This document shows, piece by piece, positions 16,322 to 23,822 of a stretch of 64,000 nucleotides of DNA. The translations under genes were made by a program, and so were the position numbers. Origin of the DNA: Microbacterium faecale (GTDB lineage Bacteria > Actinomycetota > Actinomycetes > Actinomycetales > Microbacteriaceae); NCBI RefSeq assembly GCF_014640975.1, contig NZ_BMHO01000001.1:1560166-1624165 (forward strand). The letters are read 5' to 3'. The notes beneath the pieces were generated by a model. It saw nothing but the letters and a program-made list of their open reading frames with translations, was not told where the DNA came from and did not search any database. The first letter of the stretch is position 1. Each line of letters begins with the position of its first letter.

Positions 16322-19105
16322 ATGCCCGCCCCTGTCCAAGTCGTGCTCGTCACGCGATCCTCGCCCGCGGCCGCCAGTCGGTTCGAACGCGCACTCGCCG
16401 CGCTGCGCGCCCAGACGATGTCCATCGCCGGGCTGACGGTCGTCGTCTGCGGCGATACCGAGCCGTTGCGCGCGGCCGTCGACGCCTCGGGCGCCGACGT
16501 CGCGGTGCATGCCCCCGAGCGCGTCTCCTTCGCGGGCGCGGTCGAGACCGCACTCCCGCGCACCCCCGAGGGATGCCACATCTGGCTGCTCGACGACGCC
16601 GCCGTGCCCGAGCCCGATGCCCTCGCGCGCTTGACGGCGGCGCTCGAGCGTCAGCCCTCGGTGGCCATCGCCGCACCAAAGCTCGTGCGCGCGGGCGACC
16701 GGCGCCGGATCGAATCGTTCGGCGTGACGATGACGACGCTCGGACGATCGATCGAGCTGGCGCGAGGCGAGTACGACCAGGGTCAGCACGACCACGCCGA
16801 CGACCAGCTCGGCGCCGACATCCGCGGCATGCTCGTCCGGTCGGACGTCGCGCGCGATCTCGTTCCCGATCGGGCGCTGCTCGGCGCGGACGAGGGGCTC
16901 GATCTCGGCGTGCGCGCCCGCCTCGGCGGGAGAAGGGTCACGCTGGCGCCGGCCGCGCGCGTCGCCGTCTGGCCGGTCGGAACGTCCTCGATCGCCCAGG
17001 CGTACCGCACGCGCGTCGCGCAGCTGCACCGCCGTCTCGCGTACGCGCCCGCGCTCCTCGTCCCCGTCCACTGGATCCTGCTGCTGCCGTTCGCCGTGTG
17101 GGCGACCGTGCTCGCGCTGCTCGCGAAGCGGCCCGCCCGGGTTGCACCCGAATGGATGGCGACTCTGACCGTCATGGTCCGCATCGTCTCGATCGCGCGT
17201 TCGTGGCGACGCGTGCGGCGGTTCCGCACGGGTGGATGGAGCCAGATCGATCCGCTGCGCCTGACGCGCACCGAGGTGCGCGAACACCAGCAGGCGACCG
17301 ACGAGCGCCGCGACGCCGTGCGCTCGCCGCTGCACTTCTTCTCCGGCGGGGGAGCGTGGGCGACCCTGGCCGCGTTCGTCGTGAGCGTCGCCGCGTTCAT
17401 CGCGCTACTCACCTGGCCGGCCGTCGGCGGCGGCGCGCTGTTGCCGCTGCGGAGCACCGTCGCAGGGCTCTGGGCCGATGCCGCCTACGGACTGCGCCCG
17501 GAGGGCGCCGCGCACGTCGGCGCTGCGGATCCATTCGGGACGGTCATCGCACTCGTCGGATCCCTGTGGCCGGCCGCACCGACGTACGCGCTCGTGCTGT
17601 TGTGGCTGCTGGCGCTGCCCCTCGCGGTGCTCGGCGCGTGGTTTGCCGCAACGCGCGTCGCGGTGCGGCCCGTGGCGCGCCTTGCGCTCGCCCTCGCGTG
17701 GGGCGCCGCGCCGCCTCTCTGGGATGCCCTGGCCGGAGGCCGTCCCGCCGCCGTCATCGCGCACCTGCTGCTGCCGTGGCTCCTGTTCGCCGGCGCGGCC
17801 GCGCACCGCTCCTGGACCACCGCCGGCGCCGCCTCGCTGCTGCTCGCCGGCGTCGTCGCGTGCGCGCCGTCGCTGGCTCCCGCCCTCGGTCTGCTGTGGA
17901 TCACGGCGCTCGTCGTCGCGATCGTGCGCGCCCGGCGCGGTATCGCCCGCATCGTCTGGCTCGTGTTCCCGACGCTTGCGATGTTCGCACCTCTCGCGGT
18001 CGAGCAGATCGTGCGCGGCACGCCGTGGGCGCTCTTCGCGGATCCCGGCGCCGTCGCACCCTTCGGCCACGGCCCGACGTGGGCGGCGGCCGCCGGAATG
18101 CTCGACCCCGATGCGTGGACGCGCGCGCTCGCCGGATTCGGCATCGACCTCGACCTCGCGCCCTGGGTGCCGCTCGCGACCGTCCCGCTTGCCCTGCTCG
18201 CGCTCGCCGCCCCCACGACCCGACGACCGGGTGCGGCACTCGTGGCGCTGTTCGCGGCGGCGCTCGGGAGCATCACCGCCGTCGCCGATCTTGCGCTGCG
18301 CCTGGTCACGTTCGACGGCGCGGCGGTCGCTGTCTGGCCCGGCACGGCCGTGAGTCTCGGATGGCTCGGACTGGCCACCGCGGCCGCGATCACGATCGAG
18401 CACCTGCCGCGTCAGCGGGCGACGGCCACGGCGGTCGCCGTCGTCTGCGTCGGCGTCGCGATCCTCCCGCAGCTGACCGCGCTGCACCGCGGCGACACCC
18501 AGCTGCACGCCGGTGAGACATCGACTCTGCCGGCATACGTCTCGGCGGAGGCCCGCGCGGATCGCGCTGTCGGCACGCTGGTACTCACGCCCGTATCCGA
18601 CGGATCCGTCCGCGCCGAGGTCGTGTGGGGCATCAGCGAGACCCTCGGTGGCGCCTCGACCTTCGCCGCGACCGCGCCGTCCGCGACCCGGGAGGACCAG
18701 GAGCTCGCCGACGTCGCCGCGAACGTCATCTCCGGCAGCGCGACGTCGGTCACCCAGCCCCTGTCCGACATAGGAGTGTCCTTCGTGCTGACGCGCGAGA
18801 CGGCGGCGCCGCAGAACGCCGAACAGCGCGTCATGACCCTCACCGCGCACGCATCGATGGATCAGCGCGCGGGCTTCGTCCGCGTCGGCGAGACGCCGCG
18901 CGGCGTCCTCTGGCGCGTCGACGGGGACATCTCCGAGCGCGAAGGTCTGACGGGCGGCGAAGCCACGACCGCGTGGCTCATCTCCGCCGGTCAGATCGCG
19001 GCGGGGACGATCGCGCTGCTGCTCGCCATTCCGACGACCCGCACGCGCGAATTCACGCGCATGGAGCCGCGCATCGTCGGACGCCGACGGGAGGAGAGCA
19101 CGTGA
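16322..19105 (+). CDS. Very large GT2 glycosyltransferase with polytopic membrane domain
   Basis: The 927 residues join an N-terminal GT2 domain (residues 1-230: VQVVLVTRSSPAAASRFERAL, IWLLDDAAVPEPDAL with the metal-binding aspartates, LGADEGLDLGVRARLGG) to two helices near 245-275 and, from about 345, ten or more membrane helices. The end holds an exported region and a final helix with a basic tail. The architecture is typical of conserved actinobacterial membrane glycosyltransferases between whiB2 and fbiA/DUF3499 loci. The reaction is unknown. The TGA overlaps the GTG of the DUF5719 gene, so the two are coupled. TAGGCT at 16307 lies nine bases before the ATG. Confidence 0.82.
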   Translation: MPAPVQVVLVTRSSPAAASRFERALAALRAQTMSIAGLTVVVCGDTEPLRAAVDASGADVAVHAPERVSFAGAVETALPRTPEGCHIWLLDDAAVPEPDALARLTAALERQPSVAIAAPKLVRAGDRRRIESFGVTMTTLGRSIELARGEYDQGQHDHADDQLGADIRGMLVRSDVARDLVPDRALLGADEGLDLGVRARLGGRRVTLAPAARVAVWPVGTSSIAQAYRTRVAQLHRRLAYAPALLVPVHWILLLPFAVWATVLALLAKRPARVAPEWMATLTVMVRIVSIARSWRRVRRFRTGGWSQIDPLRLTRTEVREHQQATDERRDAVRSPLHFFSGGGAWATLAAFVVSVAAFIALLTWPAVGGGALLPLRSTVAGLWADAAYGLRPEGAAHVGAADPFGTVIALVGSLWPAAPTYALVLLWLLALPLAVLGAWFAATRVAVRPVARLALALAWGAAPPLWDALAGGRPAAVIAHLLLPWLLFAGAAAHRSWTTAGAASLLLAGVVACAPSLAPALGLLWITALVVAIVRARRGIARIVWLVFPTLAMFAPLAVEQIVRGTPWALFADPGAVAPFGHGPTWAAAAGMLDPDAWTRALAGFGIDLDLAPWVPLATVPLALLALAAPTTRRPGAALVALFAAALGSITAVADLALRLVTFDGAAVAVWPGTAVSLGWLGLATAAAITIEHLPRQRATATAVAVVCVGVAILPQLTALHRGDTQLHAGETSTLPAYVSAEARADRAVGTLVLTPVSDGSVRAEVVWGISETLGGASTFAATAPSATREDQELADVAANVISGSATSVTQPLSDIGVSFVLTRETAAPQNAEQRVMTLTAHASMDQRAGFVRVGETPRGVLWRVDGDISEREGLTGGEATTAWLISAGQIAAGTIALLLAIPTTRTREFTRMEPRIVGRRREEST

Positions 19106-20490
19106 CGCGCCGCATGGTGATCCGCGCTTCGGCCACGGTCTCGGCCGGGGTGGTGCTCGCTGCCGGCGCCGTGCTGGCGGCTCTCGCGCCCTGGCCGACG
19201 ATCGGCCAGACCGGGCCGGGGCAGGCGACCGGCACGCCTGGCGTCGACGTGACGCCGATCGCGGCAGAGGCCGTGCTCGCGTGCGACGGGCCCCTCGTCG
19301 CGCTCGGACGCGATGCCTCCGACGCCGCCGGTCTCTCGCACGTGCGGGATCTCGACGTGAACTCCCGAAACGGCCTGCAGAAGGATCCGGCGTCCGATCA
19401 GGAGCTCGAGCTCGAAGGCGTCGGCGCTTCGCTCTCGGTCTCGCAGCTGCCGGTCGACGGTGAGTCCGTGCCCGTCGCCGCGGCCGGATCGGCCATCATC
19501 GACGAGCCGGATCTCTCGGGCGTCGTCGCCTCGGCCTGCCGCCCGGCCATCCCCGAGACCTGGATCGCCGGTGCCACCGTGCAGACCGGCGTGACCGACG
19601 TGCTGCTGATCGCCAACCCGTCCGATGTGGTCGCGACCGTCTCGCTGTCGGTCTACGGCATCGACGGCCGCCAGGATCCAGCCGGCGGCGAGATCGCGCT
19701 GTCTCCGAAGTCGCAGCGGGCTGTGCCGGTCGCAAGCATCGCCGGCGAGGAGCAGAGCCCGGTGATCCGCGTGACGTCGCGCGGCGCGCCCGTGCGGGCG
19801 ACGCTCCAGTCGAGCCGCGTCGAGACACTCGATCCGGCCGGGTTGGATCTCCAATCGGGAACGTCGCCCGCGACGGAGTCGGTCGTGCCGGGGATCCACG
19901 TCACGGAGGCCGCGGCCGGCGACGACGACCCGACGCAGGTGCGCCTGCTCGGCACGAGCGGTCGGTCCGGGACCGTCGAGGTCGAGGTCGTGGACGAGGA
20001 GTCCGGCGAGACAGCGTTCTCGACGACCGCGGACCTCACCCCGGAGGTCCCCGTCACGGTCGGCTTCGAAGGGCTCGAGGCCGGGACCTATGCCGTGCGC
20101 CTCAGCGGCGACGTGCCGTTCGTCTCGGCCGTGCGCCAGGCGTCGGGCGGTGACTACACCTGGCTCGCTCCCGAGGAGCCGCTCACCGGCACGAGCCTCG
20201 TCGCGCTCCCCGAGAGCCCGACCGGGCGGTTCGGCCTCAGCTTCGCCGCCGTCGGAGACGAGGGCGCGACGGTGCACGTCGAGCGGCTCGCCGGAGACAA
20301 CTCCTGGACGCTCGAGCTCGAGGCCGGCGGGTCAGAGACGATCGACGTGCGCGACTGGCGTGCCTACCGCGTCACGGTCGAGAGTGGGCGCGTGACCGGA
20401 TCCGCGGGCGTGGCCGAGGACGGTGCGATCGCAGCCTTCCCGCTCGCGCCGGACGCCGCAGAGCCCGATACGATCACCGTCGCCCCGTAG
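19102..20490 (+). CDS. DUF5719-family secreted or membrane-anchored protein
   Basis: The 462-residue product starts at GTG 19102 (GGGAGGAG upstream), overlapping the end of the glycosyltransferase gene by four bases. A basic N-terminus (MTRRMVIRAS) and a hydrophobic stretch (residues 9-32) form a signal anchor. The rest is a repeated beta-rich fold with motifs such as VQTGVTDVLLIANPSDVVATVSLSVYGIDG and GTYAVRLSGDVPFVSAVRQ, typical of the DUF5719 family that always accompanies the large membrane glycosyltransferase in actinobacteria. No catalytic residues are visible. A role as an exported partner of the preceding enzyme is inferred from tight coupling. Confidence 0.8.
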   Translation: MTRRMVIRASATVSAGVVLAAGAVLAALAPWPTIGQTGPGQATGTPGVDVTPIAAEAVLACDGPLVALGRDASDAAGLSHVRDLDVNSRNGLQKDPASDQELELEGVGASLSVSQLPVDGESVPVAAAGSAIIDEPDLSGVVASACRPAIPETWIAGATVQTGVTDVLLIANPSDVVATVSLSVYGIDGRQDPAGGEIALSPKSQRAVPVASIAGEEQSPVIRVTSRGAPVRATLQSSRVETLDPAGLDLQSGTSPATESVVPGIHVTEAAAGDDDPTQVRLLGTSGRSGTVEVEVVDEESGETAFSTTADLTPEVPVTVGFEGLEAGTYAVRLSGDVPFVSAVRQASGGDYTWLAPEEPLTGTSLVALPESPTGRFGLSFAAVGDEGATVHVERLAGDNSWTLELEAGGSETIDVRDWRAYRVTVESGRVTGSAGVAEDGAIAAFPLAPDAAEPDTITVAP

Positions 20491-20507
20491 GGCACGACCG
20501 CGCGGTC

Positions 20508-20966
20508 TCAGTGAAACGGATCCGCGCCGAGCTCCCACGGCTCGTGCCCGAGATACTCGGCGGCCGCGCCGAAGACCGCGCTCTCCACGAGGATCCGCTT
20601 GTGAAAGTCGTCGGCGCGGTACATCGGCAGCCCGTGCGCGCGGTCGAGTCGCTCGACGGGGACCCGGTGCACGACGATCAGGTTGCGGTCGCGATCGATG
20701 GTCCAGCGGGGGACCGCTCGATCATCCTCGTGCGTCGGCATCGAGCCGACGTCGAAGTGGACCTCGCGCAGTTCCGGCCACGTCGCCCGCAGGAAGTCCG
20801 CCGTCGACGTCACGACCATGCTGAAGATGTCGTAGCGCGACCCGACGCCGGGCAGCGGGGGCTTCGTGATCGGACTGCGCCCGAGACGCCCGTGCCGCCC
20901 GTGCCGAGCGGGACGGGGGAACGGCGGATCCTCCGCCTCGCGGCGCGCGCGGTCGAACCACTTCAT
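20508..20966 (-). CDS. Metallopeptidase-family (Rv3259-like) protein without an evident HExxH
   Basis: The product is 152 residues. A basic N-terminus (KWFDRARREAEDPPFPRPARHGRHGRLGR) precedes a core DIFSMVVTSTADFLRATWPELREVHFDVGSMP that corresponds to the region before the active site in minicain-type metallopeptidases. The next part (RDRNLIVVHRVPVERLDR) is the family beta-hairpin. Where the family normally has HExxH, this protein reads HKRILVESAVFGAAAEYLG, so the zinc motif is not visible. The gene is divergent from DUF3499 with just 23 bases between start codons, as at the Rv3258c/Rv3259 locus. I infer a non-catalytic or atypical member. Confidence 0.75.
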   Translation of the reverse strand: MKWFDRARREAEDPPFPRPARHGRHGRLGRSPITKPPLPGVGSRYDIFSMVVTSTADFLRATWPELREVHFDVGSMPTHEDDRAVPRWTIDRDRNLIVVHRVPVERLDRAHGLPMYRADDFHKRILVESAVFGAAAEYLGHEPWELGADPFH

Positions 20967-20972
20967 GCGATC

Positions 20973-20982
20973 AGCATAGGCT
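20973..20982. promoter_or_regulatory. Overlapping divergent -10 hexamers
   Basis: The ten bases AGCATAGGCT contain TATGCT on the minus strand (20978-20973, six bases before the ATG at 20966) and TAGGCT on the plus strand (20977-20982, seven bases before the GTG at 20990). The two hexamers share two base pairs. Both genes would be leaderless, and RNA polymerase could occupy only one at a time. Confidence 0.6.
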
Positions 20983-20989
20983 TCAGGAC

Positions 20990-21196
20990 GTGGGTGAACG
21001 AATCTGCTCGAAGGTCGCGTGCAATCGCGAGGCGGTCGCGACCCTGACGTTCGACTACGAAGACCAGATGGCCGCGCTCGGCCCGCTCGGTGCCGGGAAC
21101 GATCCGCACGCCCACGACCTCTGCGCGCAGCACACCGACCGGCTCTCCGTGCCCGTCGGGTGGACCGTGCTCCGCCACGACACCTTCAAGGAATAG
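20990..21196 (+). CDS. DUF3499 family protein
   Basis: This encodes 68 residues. RICSKVACNREAVATLTFDYEDQMAALGPL and HDLCAQHTDRLSVPVGW are the conserved blocks of DUF3499, a small actinobacterial family (Rv3258c). A Cys-x4-Cys pair near the start and C-x2-H later look like a zinc site. The GTG start gives the family's usual N-terminus (GERICSKVAC). It is divergent from the metallopeptidase-like gene. Its stop TAG falls at the left edge of a large inverted repeat (21195-21296). Function is unknown. Confidence 0.85.
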   Translation: MGERICSKVACNREAVATLTFDYEDQMAALGPLGAGNDPHAHDLCAQHTDRLSVPVGWTVLRHDTFKE

Positions 21197-21349
21197 CGAC
21201 GCCACGAGCGCACGCCTCGCGGTGTTGTCGGCAGTCGACGCACGCGGGGTGCGCCTCCCTTCTCCGCCTTGCGAGGCGCACGCTCGTGGCGTCGCTGGGG
21301 TGCGTACGTCTCGCGGTGTTGTCGGCGGTCGACGCACGCAGAGTGCGCC
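21195..21349. repeat. Inverted repeat with 26-bp arms plus a 40-bp direct repeat
   Basis: Left arm 21195-21220 and right arm 21271-21296 are complementary at 24 of 26 positions, mismatched only at one dinucleotide. The 50-base loop contains most of a 40-bp sequence (21216-21255, beginning CTCGCGGTGTTGTCGG) that is repeated at 21310-21349 with 37 of 40 bases the same. The structure fills the gap between the convergent DUF3499 and RDD genes. It is too big and lacks a T-run for an ordinary terminator; a dispersed repeat or small mobile remnant is possible. Confidence 0.8.
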
Positions 21350-21364
21350 CAGCGGCTTCGAGCG

Positions 21365-22207
21365 TTATGCCGCGGGGGCGCCGGTGAAGGGATCGATGCC
21401 GCTGAGCCGCTTGGTGCGGGACGACTCGGCCCGGAGGATCGCGCGCTCGCGCTCGCGACGCACGGCCGCGACGCCGACGAGGAAGAGCTCGGGATGCACG
21501 TCGGGGACCGGCGTGACGAACGGCGCCACGGCCGCCGCGAGATCGGCCGCGACCCGCGCCCGCGCCGCGGGGTTCATCGCGTGCGCGCCGGCGGAAAAAC
21601 GCGTCACCTGCGCGTCGAGGCGGGCGGGGAGGCGAGCGACGTCCGCAACCTCTGCCCAACCCGCGAGCGGCTCGGGGATCCCCCCGGCCGGCTCCGGCAG
21701 TGACGGCTTCCGGGCGCGTTCGCTGTAGGTTCCCGCGACGAGGTCGCCGAGCCGCTGCGCACGCGGCGTGAACACGCCCACGATCAACGCCAGGCCGCCG
21801 AAGGTCATATACACCTCGAGCACGCCGACGAGCCCACGGATGAACGCGTGGCGGAACCCAATCGCCCCGCCGTCCGTGCGCACGATCCGCCCGCCCGCGG
21901 CGAGCTTGCCGAGGCTGCGGCCGCGCGCGAGCGTCTCGACCGTGATCGGTAGGGCCGCGAAGCAGATCACGAGCAGCACGATCGCGAAGATCCGCGAGGT
22001 GGCCTGCGTGAGGACCCCCGCAGCGACGAGCGAGCCGACGCCCCAGATCGTGATCACGAGGTAGAGCGCCCAGGCCAGCACGGCGTCGATGAGGCCGCCG
22101 AGCACGCGCAGACCGAGGCCGACGGGCTGCAAGTCGAGCGCGACCGCCTCACCCGTGAGAACCTCGTCGTCCGCGACGAGAGGGCGGGGGCCGGCGACCT
22201 GAGACAT
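21365..22207 (-). CDS. RDD family membrane protein
   Basis: The 280-residue product has an N-terminal RDD domain: GLGLRVLGGLIDAVLAWALYL (with the R..D pair), a second hydrophobic segment, the motif RGRSLGKLAAGGRIVRTDGG and a third segment around residues 120-145. A long hydrophilic C-terminal half (PAARARVAADLAAAVAPFVTPVPDVHPELF) is specific to the actinobacterial type that accompanies SpoIIM-like, MoxR and DUF58 proteins. The function is unknown, perhaps transport or envelope organisation. A TAACCT hexamer (22219-22214) six bases upstream suggests a leaderless start. The XRE regulator gene ends only nine bases upstream, an apparent insertion into the block. Confidence 0.85.
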   Translation of the reverse strand: MSQVAGPRPLVADDEVLTGEAVALDLQPVGLGLRVLGGLIDAVLAWALYLVITIWGVGSLVAAGVLTQATSRIFAIVLLVICFAALPITVETLARGRSLGKLAAGGRIVRTDGGAIGFRHAFIRGLVGVLEVYMTFGGLALIVGVFTPRAQRLGDLVAGTYSERARKPSLPEPAGGIPEPLAGWAEVADVARLPARLDAQVTRFSAGAHAMNPAARARVAADLAAAVAPFVTPVPDVHPELFLVGVAAVRRERERAILRAESSRTKRLSGIDPFTGAPAA

Positions 22208-22216
22208 GCTCCCAGG

Positions 22217-22795
22217 TTACTGGCCGTCGCGTGCTCGCGTGCGCCCGGGGAGGTGCGCGCTCTCGCCGTCGTGGTCGAAGATCGTCAGGATCTCGGCGGG
22301 GCTGTCGTGGGCCGAGATCGCGTGCGGAGTCATGGTGGAGAACTCGGCGGCCTGCCCGGGCCGCACCAGGATCGTGCGCGTGCCGAGCCGCAGCCGCACG
22401 ACGCCGTCGAGGACCGTGAACCATTCGTAGCCGGGGTGCACGCGCGGCTCGGGGGCGTCCGTATTCACGAGGCGCATCTTTGCGATCGTCACGCCGCGGC
22501 GGTCGCGCTCGCGGGAGAGGATCCAGACGGTCGCGCCATGCATCGTTTCGGGCTCGGGGCGGATGACGACGTCGTCGTCGCCGGGCGGCTCGACGAGCTG
22601 GTCGAGGGAGGTGCCGAGCGCCGACGCGATCGCGACAAGCTGTTCCAGGGCGATGCGCTGATGACCCGTCTCGATTCGGCTCAGCGTCGACGCCGAGAGA
22701 AAGCTACGACCGGCGAGGTCGTCCAGCGTCCAACCGCGCGCGCGTCGCAGCCCGCGGACGCGCAGTCGAACAACGTCTTCCGTAGAATCTTGCAT
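22217..22795 (-). CDS. XRE-type regulator with C-terminal cupin
   Basis: The 192 residues comprise a helix-turn-helix (9-60: [40 protein letters not shown]) and a cupin domain (from about 95: RVHPGYEWFTVLDGVVRLRLGTRTILVRPGQAAEFSTMTPHAI), the ordinary structure of small-molecule or redox-responsive XRE-cupin repressors. It is divergent from the thiol oxidoreductase gene with 51 bases between starts, and the palindrome CTTGCATAATACGCAAG overlaps its start codon, so control of both genes is likely. A TACGCT hexamer at 22811-22806 is its probable -10. The ligand is unknown. Confidence 0.88.
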   Translation of the reverse strand: MQDSTEDVVRLRVRGLRRARGWTLDDLAGRSFLSASTLSRIETGHQRIALEQLVAIASALGTSLDQLVEPPGDDDVVIRPEPETMHGATVWILSRERDRRGVTIAKMRLVNTDAPEPRVHPGYEWFTVLDGVVRLRLGTRTILVRPGQAAEFSTMTPHAISAHDSPAEILTIFDHDGESAHLPGRTRARDGQ

Positions 22796-22805
22796 AATAC
22801 GCAAG
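22789..22805. promoter_or_regulatory. Operator-like palindrome at the XRE regulator start
   Basis: CTTGCATAATACGCAAG has perfect 5-bp outer arms (CTTGC/GCAAG) and 14 of 17 symmetric positions. It overlaps the ATG of the XRE gene and lies downstream of its -10 candidate, between it and the divergent oxidoreductase promoter (TAGCGT, 22834-22839). Autoregulation by the XRE protein is the simplest reading. Confidence 0.45.
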
Positions 22806-22846
22806 AGCGTACCCGGTCTATGCAATGCGCGAGTAGCGTCCACGAC

Positions 22847-23806
22847 ATGACACACGAGAACTCGGGCCAGACCACCGTCGACGTCGCCGTGATCGGAGGT
22901 GGCGCGAGCGGGCTCGCCGCGGCGGTCGCTCTGGCGCGATCGCGACGGGACGTCGTGGTGATCGACGCCGGAGAACCGCGCAACGCGACCGCGGACGGCG
23001 CGCACAACGTCCTCGGAAACGAGGGGATCCCGCCTCAGGAGCTGCTTTCCCGGGGCCGCAAGGAAGCCGAGTCCTACGGCGCGCGGATCCTCGCGGGGCG
23101 GGCGACCGATGCCTCGGGAAACCTCGACGACTTCACGATCGAGGTCGACGACGGTGCACATCGGATCCGCGCCCGCCGCGTCGTGCTCGCCACCGGGCTC
23201 GTCGATGAGCTTCCCGATGTGCCGGGCATCGCGGAGGCGTGGGGGAACACCGTCCTGCACTGCCCGTTCTGCCACGGTTGGGAGGTGCGGGACGCGCGCA
23301 TCGCGATCCTCGCGCGCGACCAGAACGCGGTCCATCAGGCGATGCTGTTCCGACAGCTGAGCGACCGCGTGACGTTCATCCGTCACGAGGAGGGCGGGCT
23401 CGACGATGATGGCCGGCGGCGCCTCGCAGCGCTCGGGGTTCCGGTGGTGGCGGCGCGCGTCGAGAGGATCGAGGTCGACGGCACCCGCGTGCGCGCGTTG
23501 CGCCTCGCCGGAGGGGAACGGCAGGAGGTCGACGCGGTGGTGGTCGCGCCGCGTTTCCACACCAGGACGGAGCTGTACGAGGCGTTGGGCGGCCAGGCGG
23601 AAGCGACGGCGTTCGGCCAGCAGCTCCCCGTCGATGAGCGGGGCATGACGAGAATTCCCGGTGTCTGGGCGGCGGGGAACTCCTCCCAGCCGATGGCGAT
23701 GGTCACCGGCGCCATGGCGAGCGGCCTCATGGCGGGCGCCGCCGTCCACGGCGACCTCGCGGCGGCTGATCTCGAGCGGCGACTCCTCGCGACGCCGACG
23801 GCATAG
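22847..23806 (+). CDS. Thioredoxin reductase-like FAD disulfide oxidoreductase
   Basis: The product is 319 residues. VDVAVIGGGASGLAAAVALARS (11-32) binds FAD. The redox pair is Cys139-Pro-Phe-Cys142 in LHCPFCHGWE, and the second FAD contact is near the C-terminus (PGVWAAGNSSQPMAMVTGAMASGLMAG). At the position of the NADPH motif GGGDSA of true thioredoxin reductases stands LARDQNAVHQAM, so NADPH use is doubtful; the CPFCHG form resembles the GliT/HlmI dithiol oxidases that close disulfides in small molecules. Start ATG 22847 is favoured by TAGCGT seven bases upstream, over ATG 22820. It forms a divergent pair with the XRE-cupin gene. The substrate is unknown. Confidence 0.82.
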   Translation: MTHENSGQTTVDVAVIGGGASGLAAAVALARSRRDVVVIDAGEPRNATADGAHNVLGNEGIPPQELLSRGRKEAESYGARILAGRATDASGNLDDFTIEVDDGAHRIRARRVVLATGLVDELPDVPGIAEAWGNTVLHCPFCHGWEVRDARIAILARDQNAVHQAMLFRQLSDRVTFIRHEEGGLDDDGRRRLAALGVPVVAARVERIEVDGTRVRALRLAGGERQEVDAVVVAPRFHTRTELYEALGGQAEATAFGQQLPVDERGMTRIPGVWAAGNSSQPMAMVTGAMASGLMAGAAVHGDLAAADLERRLLATPTA

Positions 23807-23822
23807 CCGTCGGCGCAGGCGA

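Noticed and set aside
22820..22846. Start of the thiol oxidoreductase at ATG 22820
   Set aside because: The -10 hexamer TAGCGT at 22834-22839 would lie inside the gene, and the extra nine residues are not like the family's N-terminus.
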